In this document: positions 13,656-24,321 of the stretch, piece after piece | How the letters are laid out: the number at the start of each line of letters is the position of its first letter | Position numbering within the stretch: the stretch's first letter is position 1 | From: Pempheris klunzingeri | Lineage: Eukaryota > Chordata > Actinopteri > Acropomatiformes > Pempheridae | Assembly: GCF_042242105.1 (NCBI RefSeq) | Contig: NC_092026.1 | Location: 20,417,691 to 20,481,690 of the forward strand | Direction: 5' to 3' | DNA: 64,000 nucleotides | Position numbers and translations under genes: made by a program | Notes under the pieces: generated by a model | What the model was told of the DNA's origin: nothing | Database searches by the model: none | Seen by the model: the letters and a program-made list of their open reading frames with translations, nothing else

Positions 13656-14199
13656 TGGCTACCCAGAGCCAGGGAACTGAATCGGAGTCACTTTGTTTTC
13701 CTGAGGACAAAGATCAGCGTGTATGATGTGTGGCGGCAGACAGTCACAACAGCAACATGCTGTATACTCAAAGCTGAAGTTGTTCTTGACAGATGTGAAA
13801 AATACGTGAAGGGGAGTTTGAAATGTACAAACCAAAGTCCAAAGGTGACTAGATGCAGAGCTGCTGGCAAACATGAGCAGCCAAAGAGGAAATCTGGTCA
13901 AATTCTAAATGTAAATAGCAGTGACTTTTCTATTCAGAAATGACCACAGCATTTGTGATCTGGATAAAATGAGCTATGAGCTTTATTTGCCAGTTTGCTC
14001 TATTGGAAAGTCTCCAGCTCATCCACTGATGTCAACACAGTCATATTTGTCAGTATGGGATCTTATGGGTTTCCAGCCTTGGAGTGGTAAGTAAATCTGT
14101 TTAGGCCGAAAGAGGATTGAGAAGAGCAAAGACAATACAAGTCTGCTTCACAAATTATACTCATGTTTGTTTGTTTTGGTTGGGAATCATTACGTTAAA

Positions 14200-15622
14200 A
14201 TGGATGATGAACTGGGAGATCTGCTTTTTATACTTTTGCCCAGAGTTAGATGAGAAGGTGGATGCCACTCTCATGTAGCTACAGCCAAGAGACACCTAGC
14301 TTAGCTTAGCAGGAAGACTGGAAACAGGGGGAAACAGGAAGTCTGGCTCTGTTTAAAGGCAACAAAACCCACCCTCCAATAACTCTAATGCTGTGTTCAC
14401 GTCACGAGTGATAAAGCTACATTAACGTGTTGCTCAAGTGCTCGCTGACGTGATTATCTTGTCATGGGGTTGTGTACCATACTAATTTTCGTATCTTTAA
14501 TAACTAGTGAGCTTGATTTAGTTGCTAAAGCACCAGACTTGGGGCGACAGAGCCTTCTCCATAGCCGCCCCCTCCCTCTGGAACCGTCCATCCATGTTAA
14601 AATCCCTAATCAAAACTCATCTCTTCAGAACTGCTTTTAATGTGTAATTAATGTTGTCTGTTCTATGCTTTTAATGAGTGTTTTTAACCTTTTGTAAAGT
14701 GTCTTTGAGCTTCAAGACATACAACTTTCAAAAGCGCTCTATAAAAGAAATGTATCATGATTATTAAAGGTCCCATATTCTGTTCCTTTTCAATTTCATA
14801 CTTGTACTTGGAGGCCCCACTAGAACGTGTTTACATGGTTTAATATTCAAGAAACACATTATTTTTGTCATAACAGACATGACTGCTGCAGCTGTTTTCA
14901 GCCTCCGTCTGAACGCTCCGTTTTGGAAGAACTGAACAATCCGCTCCTTCGCTCTCGCCCTCCACATCCTCATGTTAGCGGCAGCTGGCGTTAATGAGCA
15001 AAAAACAATGATGGAGAGTGAGGTGGACTCAATAGATGAGGACAGTCAGCCTGCTGAAGGGCTGGAGGAGGTCACATGATCAACAGATCCCCCTGTGACA
15101 TCATAAGGGGAGTACAATCTAAACTGAGCGTTTTCACACATGACAGACGGAGCTGGAGAAAAAGGGAGAGGACAGTCTTTTCTCATAGTTTGGTGATCTC
15201 TATGTACACCAGGGACACATATTTACATTAAAAAGTGCATATTGCATAATATGGGACCTTTACATAACGCACTACCACCGTAGTGGTGCATTTAGCAGTG
15301 TATGTGCGCTACATATACGTTACATACTCCAACGATAGCTGCCGCCCACTGCCAAGCTGTGGGAGTATTTGACTGAGATGGCTCCAGGAAGTTACTGCAC
15401 CCAGCCAGGAAATAGTCTGGCCCATAACCTCTCTGACTGTCCACTGATAATACCTTGTAAGTAATGAGTAGGATTTCAAAATGGTTTCTAAAAGAAACCA
15501 GTACAAAGAGGCTAAAACTGGGGTGACATGAGAAGTGTGTTCGGTTTCAGTGGTATTAATCCTCTCATCTAACTCTTAGCAAATAGATGTGTTTTCCCCA
15601 AATGTCAAGCTATTCCTTTAAG
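14200..15622. mobile_element. inverted-repeat element, interrupted by a second element
   Basis: The right end (15550-15622), read in reverse, begins AAAGGAATAGCTTGACATTT and continues to 'agagttagatgagag'. The left side carries 'agagttagatgagaagg' near 14247-14263. The same motifs form the ends of the 23252-24321 element, so both belong to one family. The left terminus is eroded, so the start is approximate. The middle is interrupted by the 14766-15261 element, so this insertion is the older of the two. Confidence 0.55.
14766..15261 (+). mobile_element. MITE-like element, AAAGGTCCCATATT ends (full copy)
   Basis: The element starts AAAGGTCCCATATT and ends AATATGGGACCTTT, its exact reverse complement, giving 14 bp terminal inverted repeats around 496 bp of noncoding DNA. 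A shorter copy in the opposite orientation lies at 30386-30633. Shared internal blocks include 'gatcaacagatcccc' and 'atgtgtcc'. It contains no transposase, so it is non-autonomous. A target-site duplication is not clear, and the superfamily is unknown. Confidence 0.75.
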
Positions 15623-16197
15623 ATTGTAGTGTGTGTTTTTCTCAGCAGCCAAACCAGCTTATAACCAAAGTGTGATTGAGAAAACTTTACGTTCTGCTGG
15701 AGCGCAGCTGCAGCAGGAGAGCGGAGGGTGGAGTGAAGTGTAGCAGTGCTGCCACCAAGTGACTGCATGTAAATGGACATACAGTCAGTGTGCAGACCGG
15801 ATCAATGTGGATGACTCCTGGGACTAAAGAAGTGACACACAAAACAAACAAACTGCACTAAAATGTATTGCCTATGATTTGGCTGAGAGGTGCCAACAAA
15901 TATGTTTCACAATGTGTAATCTAACAACGATGAAGACAGCAGTAATCTCCTTTTTTTTTTTATAATGTTTCTTTTGTCTGTTGTATAGCTTCTATCAGTG
16001 TTGTGTTCTGTGGGAGGGAGGTGTGCATTGTTTACAATAAGTTCTCTGCACTCTTTTCTGTCTCATCACAGAGACTTTAAGAAAATGACCAACAAGAAAA
16101 TGTTTACACTGATTTTGTAGCAATTCAGAGATTTCTTATTATTGTCATTGAACAGTGTATATAGACTGTATAAAAATGCACCTGTCTTTTATATCTA

Positions 16198-16203
16198 ATT
16201 AAA
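16198..16203 (+). terminator. ATTAAA poly(A) signal, likely glis1
   Basis: This is the first canonical-variant signal after the transposon-rich 3' UTR. It is followed about 15-40 bp later by GT-rich sequence (tgtttgttaatgtttgtttg), the usual downstream element. Confidence 0.45.
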
Positions 16204-16736
16204 GAAATCTGTTTGTTAATGTTTGTTTGTTTTTTAAATTAGTTTTATAGTTTTCCAAAGCCCATGATGATATCCTCAAGTATCTTTTTTTGACAATCAG
16301 TCCAAAGACATTTAGTTTATGGTCGTATATGACAAAGAGAGTGGCACAATTTTCACATTTGAGAAGCTTGAATCAGTGAATGTTTTGGCATTTTTGCGTG
16401 AAATGTGACTGAAACAAATGAAAATGATTAATATGTCCACTCACTTGTCAGGTATTGAGCTTATCATTTCATCCCGTGTTAATGGAAAGTGTGTAAATCT
16501 CTATAGTGAATGTTTTGGGCTTGTTGAATGTTAAAAGTCAGTTAGACTCGTAAAATATAAAGAAATAAAAAGGTCTTTTAAACAATATGTTAGGAGATTA
16601 ATTAACAAAACATAATCTGGATCCTTAAAATGTAGAAAAACCCAAACAATAAATTTTTTAATGAACTTTTTTGGTGTTTATATACTTCCTTCATACAGTG
16701 TGTGGCTGGACTCCACCTGTGGTTCACAGCCATGCT

Positions 16737-16755
16737 CGGCCACCAGGGGGCGCTG
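16737..16755 (+). promoter_or_regulatory. CTCF binding motif
   Basis: CGGCCACCAGGGGGCGCTG matches the vertebrate CTCF core (CCASYAGRKGGCRS) at every core position. It sits between the end of glis1 and the next gene, a typical place for an insulator or loop anchor. Occupancy cannot be known from sequence. Confidence 0.65.
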
Positions 16756-16859
16756 CAGCAGGTCAGTTAAACTTTGTCCTGAAGTCACACTGAGGATCGA
16801 ATCTGTAAAGGCACTTTAACTGAACACTGTGTAAAAATAAACATCATTAACAGCCTCCC

Positions 16860-16882
16860 CTCTCTCTCTCTCTCTCTCTCTC

Positions 16883-16911
<29 letters not shown>
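16860..16911. repeat. (TC)n(CA)n compound microsatellite
   Basis: A pure TC tract at 16860-16882 runs directly into a CA tract at 16883-16911. Confidence 0.95.
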
Positions 16912-16913
<2 letters not shown>

Positions 16914-17079
16914 AGTGGAAGCAGTATTTCCACATTCCGCTCGGAGGGGGACACACCCTCCTGTGTGTGTCAGGAGGAGGAGAGGACAGCTGATGGGATG
17001 CAGAGAGCAGACAGACGCTGCTGGGTGATGTTTGGATCCTCAGAGATCATCAGGGCTGCAGCAGACAAACCAATCACAG
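16912..17079 (+). other. candidate 5' noncoding exon A
   Basis: A GC-richer block ends CAATCACAG|GTGAGA, a strong donor at 17080. A short open frame from 16965 would stop within two codons if spliced to 18446, so the block is probably untranslated. It may be the first exon of the LRR gene at 22023 or of a noncoding RNA. The 5' limit is arbitrary. Confidence 0.35.
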
Positions 17080-18445
17080 GTGAGACCACACATTTTATTC
17101 ACTTCTGGACTCCAGCAGGTGTGCATGCATGCTTTGAGGTGTGTCATCAGTATGCTTTTGCATGTTTGTGAAAACTTTAATCAGTCGCTTTTAATCAGGG
17201 TCTTGCTGTTATGGTGTGTTTTGATCTGAAATGATCCTACCATGATGTGTCTTGTGCATGGGCTCATGGACCACCTTAGAAAAAGTACATAAACACCAAA
17301 AAAGTTCATGAAATTATCTAATCAATTGGATTTTTCCACATTTTAATGGTCCAGTCAGCTGTTAGATTGTGTTCTGTAAAGTTTATCTTCTGGCAAGCTG
17401 TTTAAAAGACCTCCCCACACTTGAAAAATCATGATTTTTTTTTACATTTTCTTTAGCTTTAAATGTTCTTAAGTATAAATATTACGAGAATCAGCCAGTC
17501 TTTGAATTCCCACAAAAGTCCCCTCTGTGTCCTCAGTGGTGCCGCAGCTGCTGCCTTGATTTAATGTGTAAATGTTCTGTGATGAAGAGTGGTATGAAAG
17601 GAGAATGGAGACCGTTATTTCAGAGGAAGCTCTACTGCCAGAGAGGATGTAGCAACTCACATTGTTAGCGAGTGAGATCATCCATGTTGTCCAGATTTAA
17701 AACCTCTGGCCGGGACGCTCACACCCAGAGAGGAGGCGATCCAAGAAAACCCTTCTGTTTGGATGAGAGGCCTCCACGCTCTCACTTCTGGCCCTGAGGC
17801 TGTGTGAAGGTCGGCCAGCGTCTCCTGCGTTGTGTGTAACTCAGAATCCAAAGATCAGCTCATCTGTCAATATTTAGAGTGAGTGCAGATCTCTGGGTCG
17901 ACTCCAACCTTTAGACTGCAGCCGTTATCAGGCTGAGGTGGGAGTTTGTCTCTCCGGGCGTCGAGTTATCTTACTGCTGAGTGCATGGAATCAGAAGCAC
18001 ATACAAAAGTCTTACTTCATCCTAACTTTGCTCTCACAGAGGTGTGAATGTTTGGAGTAAAGAAGCATCCAAATCTAAGCAAATTATTCCCTACATGCAA
18101 CCACACCAGCCCACCTAGTTTTCCTCTTGGAAGAGACAGATTTGAATATATCGTCTTTTGATAAGTATCAGATCAAAAGCCTTTTTCAGTGCTGTGCAGC
18201 ATGCAAATAATGACAGAGTTAAAGGACATGAAATGCTGGATACTATAAAGACAGAGCAGGTCAGTTCACATGGTAAAACTGCAGATAAAAGTTTGAATTA
18301 AGAAATGCAGTCACAAGCTTTACCCACTTGTCTGTGTTGTTTCTAATCATCTATATTAATCTCCTTCGTAATTGATGGCAAGTAAGTTTCACCCATTAAG
18401 ACCTTACTGCAAAAGAAAAATTGTCTTTCTTTCTCTGTCTTCCAG

Positions 18446-18507
18446 CAGATTGATGAATCGCCGCGTCACAATGAAGTAGACATTAACCAAACAGCATCAC
18501 AGAACAG
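18446..18507 (+). other. candidate 62-nt noncoding exon B
   Basis: A strong acceptor (ttctctgtcttccag) and donor (CAG|GTAAAG) bracket 62 nt. The NAGNAG-type acceptor (ccagcag) allows a start at 18449. It contains a short ATG frame ending in TAG (MNRRVTMK). Inferred to be an internal 5' UTR exon of the downstream LRR gene or part of a noncoding RNA. Confidence 0.35.
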
Positions 18508-18674
18508 GTAAAGTCGCTTTAATCAATATCTTTACATTATTAATGGATGACGTGGATACTTGTATGTGAAAGAGATCACGGAGAATTATCACCAGACTCT
18601 GCAGCTCCTCTCAGCTCTACTGGTTTTCCCTTAGATCCACTCACAGAGAGAGTCTGCTCCACAAAATCCACCAT

Positions 18675-18766
18675 GTTGCATCACCATGTTTCTACAGTAG
18701 CCAAGAAAGGACAAACTGAGGGCCTTTCCCTTTTTGCGTTGAAGTAGCAGCTTGGCGGCTTGAATG
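18675..18766 (+). repeat. dispersed repeat, family copy 2
   Basis: This is the second copy of the 8328-8402 repeat, in the same orientation, starting GTTGCATCACCATGTTTC. It lies just before a CA microsatellite. Confidence 0.65.
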
Positions 18767-18784
18767 CTTCGGTTGGAGGACAAA

Positions 18785-18785
<1 letters not shown>

Positions 18786-18815
<30 letters not shown>
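18786..18815. repeat. (AC)n microsatellite
   Basis: About fifteen AC units, uninterrupted. Confidence 0.95.
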
Positions 18816-18817
<2 letters not shown>

Positions 18818-21104
18818 CCTGCATTTGTTTTAGAGACTCGCTGTTCTGCTGATATTTCAAGTGAAGGCTAAAAATCCACTTTCCATGTTTTATTTTTTTG
18901 GCTGTTAAAGAGGAGCTCCTGTTCATGTTTTTTTACATAGAGGTCAGTTTTGGGGGGCTTGGAGTTTGAAAGACAAGGAGTGTCAAACAAAACAATCCTG
19001 TTGGTTGTGTTATGGGAAATGCAAAATCCAGCATTTTTGGAGCTTGACATCCTAGATCTATCATACAAAGTGGATAGTGGACTGCAAAATGACGCCCATT
19101 AATTTGAATGAACATAACTCTCTTTGTGCTTAAGCCAAAAAAGTTCTCTGCAAAATCTGCTCATAGACTTTATACTGGGACAACATGAACTTAGAAATAA
19201 CTTGTCTAGTCCACCTCTTTGATCCGAACCACTGGTTGGATTGTCAAGACATTTTTAGCAGATATTCACGTCCCCCTCAGTATAAATTACTTTAACTTTG
19301 GTAATATTATCTAGCACCATCATCGGGTCAAAGTTTTAATTTGTCCAACGGTTTGGTTTATGACCAAATGGTCTGCAAAGCTAATGACATTACATCAACC
19401 TGAGCTGTAATAAATTACCACTGTGCCAAAGTACAGCCTCCCAGAGCAGCAGCGTGGCTGTAGACTCTTAAGTCTCGTAGCATTTTAAATGTAGCCAGGT
19501 ACAAGAAATACAAAACAAAAACAAGAAGAAACGCAGGCACATTTTATCACAGTGGGATTTGGGCGTATCTTTTATTCTCATCCTCTTGTTGTTGGAGGCT
19601 ATGAGTCATTTTTTTCCCGTTGAGTGTAGAATAAAGGTCCACAGTGCAGCCATAAAGATCTTCAGGAGATAGATATCACTTTAATACAAACCTTCAGCCA
19701 CATCTCCACAACAGAGAAACACAACATTAATATTCAAACTTTACTTTTCTCCCAAAAGGCAAAATGAGCTAAAAGGCTCAAGTCAGGGAATTGGTAGAAG
19801 AACACAAGCCACAACTCCTCAGGTATTTCCATTTGCTGTTTTTATGGCTGCTTAAAGAGGTTATTTGCATTGTTGATTTGTCTGCTAATTCATTTTTCCA
19901 TTAACCGATTAACTGTAGGTCTGGCTGACATATTTAAATGTCTCATTTAATCCAAAACAGCAGTCCCAAACCCCAAGATACTGAGTTTCTTCTCATAGAT
20001 TATGAAGAAAGCCAGCAAACCTTCACATCTGAGAAAAGTGGAACCAATGGATTTTTGCTCAAAATGTTATTTGATCAGTTTACTGATTATCAAAGCAGTT
20101 GCCAGTCAGTTTTCTGTTGACTTGATTTCTCAGGCTGAAGTCATTTAACCAAAGCTCCTGTTGTTGTGACAAAGTGCCAGCAGGCGAGGTTTCTTTGTGG
20201 TCAAGAGGTTTAGACCATCACATCTACGCTCCAGCTGACGACGGTGGTCCTGCTCTTTGGTCCTGTTGTTGGGGCGTTACGACATTCCTGCCCTCTAACT
20301 GTGGAGCAGCTTTCAGCTCTATTGTGGCGGGTGAGGAAGCCCGATGTCACGACCAAACACACTCCCTCTCTTTCTGTCTCTTCCTGCGTCACGTGGAAGC
20401 CTTTTGGAGAAGACGGGCGTTGTTTATGTCGACCACACGCGCTTTTATGTTCAGGCAACGTCACCAAGTTTATAGGAGTTTTTAGGAAGTGACCAGCAAT
20501 TAGTTTTTTTTTATGTCTCCTAGAGCAGGGTTTCCCAAAATGTTGTCACATCACAGCCTCCCAGCCAGACACACGGTAGGAAGGAAACCTGAGATTAAAA
20601 CGGTCACGGGAGGGTAATTTCTACTCTGTGAAATTACAGTGAAATTAAACAGTTTCACATTATTTTAGGGATGTTGTCAGACCTCGTCATCGTATTTTAT
20701 GCTCTGTGCTACTGTGCACACATGTTTTGCTGTTGTCTGCTTCTTTGTCTTGTATATTTGGTCCTTTTAATAGTTTTTTGGATAAATTTGGCACATTTTC
20801 ATGTCCCTGATAAAGAAAACAAAGTGAAGCAAAATTCTTCCTACATCCATGCTACCATCTACAGTTCATGCACCCATCTGTATATGAAACACCTGCAATA
20901 CTTATTATTTATTATTAGCCACTTTAACAATAATGTCCCTGATATTTTGCCTACATCTCCGTACTCATGTGTCCCACATGAATATATTCTTGTTATTGCA
21001 CTACTGTTATTTTAAGTATTTTATACCAAGTGCAATCAGCATTTTACTGAAAAAAACAAAAAAAAATATCACAAATGTTACTGTGTTTGATACTTTGATG
21101 GTTT

Positions 21105-21360
21105 CCTGGGTTGCATCCGAAATCATTCACCTCCATCTAGGCCGCGCAGTGTAGAGGACTATATAGTGAGCTCATCCACAAAATGAATGAATACTTTCAG
21201 ACACTCCTCGCTGTGACATTCATTATGTTAATGACGTCCATCTTCTTTCCACGCAATGCACGATGGTATATAATGCTTGACTTGTATGCATCAGTTGTGG
21301 GATACTATTCACAATGCATTGTGGGATACTTTGAATCCACTATATTGGGTATAATAATTC
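21105..21360. repeat. probable hAT-like nonautonomous repeat
   Basis: It contains 'gttgcatccgaaatcattca', 'gactatatagtgagctc' and 'caatgcattgtgggatac', motifs I associate with abundant fish DNA-transposon relics. There is no second copy in this window, so limits and class are uncertain. Confidence 0.35.
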
Positions 21361-21895
21361 TAACTGTACATTCGAACAACATACATTCGACACAGCCTGA
21401 GTTTTTATGTTTTGGTGAGCTGCCGTCAATTTTTTCACTCTGGTGAACAATGAATCTTTCTTCTATCCTTTTCTAATACTTGTATTCAAAGATCTGTCTG
21501 TACATTTGAGAGTGAGCAGGTTGTTTTGGGGTTTTTGTGGATGGATCATAGACTCTGACTTCAGCTCAACCAAGTTCAAGTCAGACAACAGACATCAATA
21601 CAAAAACACACACACCAGTGTTGGCAGTTTCATGCATCCTGCTTGTTGAACTAAGCTCCAGCTTTACCTTTGAGTAGTGTTTGTATAACTCCGCCTGCCA
21701 ATTAACGGCACAGCCTTCACGTGAAAGTCACAGCAGCATCTGTTCCCTCTCCAACAGCCAAACACTGGACTCCTGATCCCTGGTGACCTGTGTCACCATG
21801 CCAACTCTCACAATCCTCACAGCAACCAGGAGTCCTCGGAGAAGTTGCTAGGTTTACAAGCCCATTTACATTTGTGTGAGCCTACATAAAGTACT

Positions 21896-21919
21896 GAGAG
21901 AGAGAGAGAGAGAGAGAGA
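21896..21919. repeat. (GA)n microsatellite in the LRR gene leader region
   Basis: A pure GA run 8 bp upstream of a possible 5' UTR exon donor (GAGGCAG|GTAGGG at 21930/21931). Confidence 0.9.
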
Positions 21920-22022
21920 CCAGGAGGCAGGTAGGGCTTCCTGATTGAAAGAGGCAGGGGACACTATTCATGATGAAGTCACATTTTCTGTCGTGTGTTT
22001 TACTGTATTTTCTGTTTCAGAA

Positions 22023-23243
22023 ATGGTTTGCCAGCGGAGCATCCTGCTGATTTTCACATTGCTGGTGAAGACGGGGCATGCTGATGGATGTGTGTGTCCA
22101 GCAGCCACCATTTTGTCCAAGTTTCCCTCTGAGGTTCCTACTGACGTCTGCTGCTTGAACTACTCTGGCTCTGCTTTCAGCCATGTGCACTGGTCTGTGT
22201 TTACCAATCAGACAAACATAGAGACGCTGGATCTCTCCTACTGTAATATCAGCTCTGTTGATATGAGCAGCAAAGAGGCCTCTACGCTGCAGAGGGTTCA
22301 CTTAGGTCATAATAGACTAGCAGTGTTGCCAAAGGAGTTTCTGGCAGGCCAGCCCAGCCTGGCAGAGGTGGATCTGAGCGAGAATCTGATTCAGGAGCTT
22401 CCTGAGGGTTTTCTTCAAGACTCGGACAGCGTCCAGAAGCTGCATCTGCAGGGGAACCGGCTACGCTTCCTCCCAGGCTCTGTCATGCAGAAATCTAGTC
22501 TACAAAGGCTGGAGCTGGACGGGAACCCCTGGGACTGCTCCTGTTTGTTACTGGAGGGCCTGGAGGAAGGCAAGAAGGTTAACAGGACCACTAAGCTGCA
22601 GGAACTGGTGGGGAACTTGACCTGCACCTCTCCCAGGCACCTGGCGGGCAGGACTGTGTTGTCGGTGAGGCTTAGCGACGTGTGCCGCCCTGCCGGCCTC
22701 ACCGCACTCTTTATCGCGCTCCCTCTTCTCATCCTCTCCGCCTTGGTGCTCTGCTGGTGCTGTGGGAGGAAGAGGAAGAAGAAAGAAGCACCCATGAGCA
22801 CCTCAAAAAAGAGAGCGTCCAGCTGCAATGGCCAGAAGCATCGCAGGAAGCAGCAACCTGCAGCCGCTGAGCAGAATAAAGCTGGAAACTGCGCCAATGA
22901 GCCGATCCTGAAGAACCAGCTGCTGCTTCGCCCGACATCCACCCTCCTGGGCAGCACCAGGGACATCTATGAAGAGGTGGAGATTAAGCTGGGCTCCGTG
23001 GAGTCCCTTCCCAGAGACTCGTCACGCTGTTCCAGCTCCACAGAGGGCAGGCAGGGCTCCCAGGAGCCCGACGGGGCCAGCAGGACAGAGCTGGACACAG
23101 TCAGTGTGACAGAAGTGATGAAGGACTCGGCGGACAGGGAGAAGGCTTACCTGACCCAGTCCACTGAATACTACAGTCTGGTGCCGGGAATCGAACTGGA
23201 GGACTCGGACCACGGCGAATATGAGAACGTCAACCTCTCGTGA
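22023..23243 (+). CDS. single-coding-exon LRR transmembrane receptor-like protein
   Basis: A predicted type I membrane protein of 406 residues. It has a signal peptide (about 1-20) and a Cys-rich N-terminal cap (CVCP at 23-26; CCLNYSG at 43-49). About four leucine-rich repeats follow (67-166), then a C-terminal LRR cap (NPWDCSC 168-174), a transmembrane segment (about 224-247), a basic stop-transfer stretch (GRKRKKK) and a 155-residue Ser-rich tail. The tail has tyrosines at 316 (IYEEV), 376, 383/384 and 400; Y400 lies in EYENV, a Grb2-type YxN motif. The start is placed at 22023 because a strong acceptor (tgtttcag) ends at 22020; an upstream in-frame ATG at 21945 would lie in the preceding intron. 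The exact family is unknown. The N-cap (CLNYSG) and tail tyrosines recall mammalian LRRC25, a myeloid protein, but this is tentative. Its function is inferred only as an adhesion or signalling receptor. Confidence 0.85.
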   Translation: MVCQRSILLIFTLLVKTGHADGCVCPAATILSKFPSEVPTDVCCLNYSGSAFSHVHWSVFTNQTNIETLDLSYCNISSVDMSSKEASTLQRVHLGHNRLAVLPKEFLAGQPSLAEVDLSENLIQELPEGFLQDSDSVQKLHLQGNRLRFLPGSVMQKSSLQRLELDGNPWDCSCLLLEGLEEGKKVNRTTKLQELVGNLTCTSPRHLAGRTVLSVRLSDVCRPAGLTALFIALPLLILSALVLCWCCGRKRKKKEAPMSTSKKRASSCNGQKHRRKQQPAAAEQNKAGNCANEPILKNQLLLRPTSTLLGSTRDIYEEVEIKLGSVESLPRDSSRCSSSTEGRQGSQEPDGASRTELDTVSVTEVMKDSADREKAYLTQSTEYYSLVPGIELEDSDHGEYENVNLS

Positions 23244-23251
23244 CACCATCT

Positions 23252-24321
23252 AAAAGGAGTAGTTCAACATTTTGGGAAATACGCTTTTGTTTATTCGTGA
23301 CAAGACTTAGATGAAAAGATTTCACAGGTTTGTTTGTTAAAAACCTTTATTTTAAACCTTTATGAGCTTCACGCTATGAGTGATGAGAGGTAGTTTTGGT
23401 TAATTTACACGACATTTCTGGAGTCCTAATCAATTAGAGTAGCTATAGTGAAACCATTTTTTTCATGTGTTTCTAAGTGTTGAGCTGGAGCCAGGGGTCA
23501 GTTAGTTTAAGGAAGCAGGGGGAAACAGCTAGCATGACTTTGTCCAAAGTTCAAAAATGTTCCTACTGACACCTGTAAAGGTCAATAAATGATGATGACA
23601 TTGCTAACACTAGTATGTCACTGTCTGAGCTTCTTCCTGTTTTCTCATTAGCCTTTTCTTTACTTCCGCCTGCCATTTTGTTCTTTTCATCATTTCATGT
23701 GTTACAAAGTTATTATAAAGGCAGTGAAATTCTCTGAAGCTACAGTAGCTAGATTGATACATCTCATTATGCAAGCCACGCCCCCAGGAAGTGTCCCAGG
23801 TTTTGAAGTCTATTTGACATAGTGGCCAAACCATGTAATTACAAGAACGGCATCTAGCCATTTTTCACAGATTTACATTGTGAAACAGACATCTGTAACC
23901 ATCTGTACTCATTTTTCGTGAGTCACAACCCCTGCAAAATGATCAGTTTCACCTTCAGAACTTGATCCATTCAGTCCGATAACATCTGGAAAGTCTAGGA
24001 GAGCCACACGATTAAATCATTTTAGGATAGGATCTGAGTACTTTTTCGCAGTTCTCGAAGTTGAACTGTTTTGGCTTCACGTGCCACTGAGTCCTGCCCC
24101 CAACGCTGTATCCAATTCTCTTTATACATCCATGTCAGAAAAAGACTTGAACTTTGGATAGGCTAGCTGTTTCTCCCTGCTTCCACTCTTTATGCTAAAC
24201 TAGCCTTAGCTAATCACCCTCTGGCTCCAGCTTCACGTTGAATTCAAACGAGTTGAACCTATCTTCTCATCTATCTCTCTGTTAGAAAGTGTATTTCCCA
24301 AAATGTCAAATCATTCCTTTT
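23252..24321. mobile_element. 1.07 kb terminal-inverted-repeat element
   Basis: The left end (AAAAGGAGTAGTTCAACATT, then 'ttgggaaatac') and the right end, read in reverse (AAAAGGAATGATTTGACATT, then 'ttgggaaatac'), match over about 37 bp with few differences. Internal subterminal motifs ('agatgagaagata') also agree. There is no transposase frame. It begins 8 bp after the LRR gene's stop codon, so most of that gene's 3' UTR is transposon-derived. It is related to the elements at 14200-15622 and about 11805. Confidence 0.7.
23584..23589 (+). terminator. AATAAA signal for the LRR gene, inside the transposon
   Basis: This is the first AATAAA after the LRR stop, 340 bp downstream and within the inverted-repeat element. 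Use is inferred. Confidence 0.4.

Larger units (their letters stand above)
13656..16203 (+). other. glis1 3' UTR, transposon-invaded
   Basis: The sequence after the glis1 stop has no open frame of note. It runs to an ATTAAA at 16198-16203; further AATAAA signals lie at 16564 and 16648. About half of it is occupied by a nested pair of mobile elements (14200-15622 with 14766-15261 inside). The extent as UTR is inferred from the poly(A) signals only. Confidence 0.5.
17080..21895 (+). other. gene-poor interval upstream of the LRR gene
   Basis: Apart from candidate exon B, this holds a dispersed-repeat copy (18675-18766), a CA microsatellite (18786-18815) and a transposon-like region (about 21105-21360, with 'gcattgtgggatac'). 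The open frames of 60-114 codons are AT-rich or overlap repeats and are not called. Confidence 0.5.

Noticed and set aside
16965-17171. 68-codon frame starting in candidate exon A
   Set aside because: It crosses the predicted donor at 17080; when spliced it stops almost at once.
20671-21649. Several hydrophobic AT-rich frames of 60-114 codons
   Set aside because: They are rich in Leu, Phe, Cys and Tyr as expected for translated AT-rich noncoding DNA, and overlap a transposon-like segment.
21945-22022. Upstream in-frame ATG for the LRR protein (26 extra residues)
   Set aside because: The extra segment ends in a strong pyrimidine-AG acceptor at 22020 and would bury the signal peptide, so 22023 is the better start.
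22415-22966. 183-codon antisense frame opposite the LRR gene
   Set aside because: It is the shadow of a GC-rich coding exon; no signal or domain of its own.
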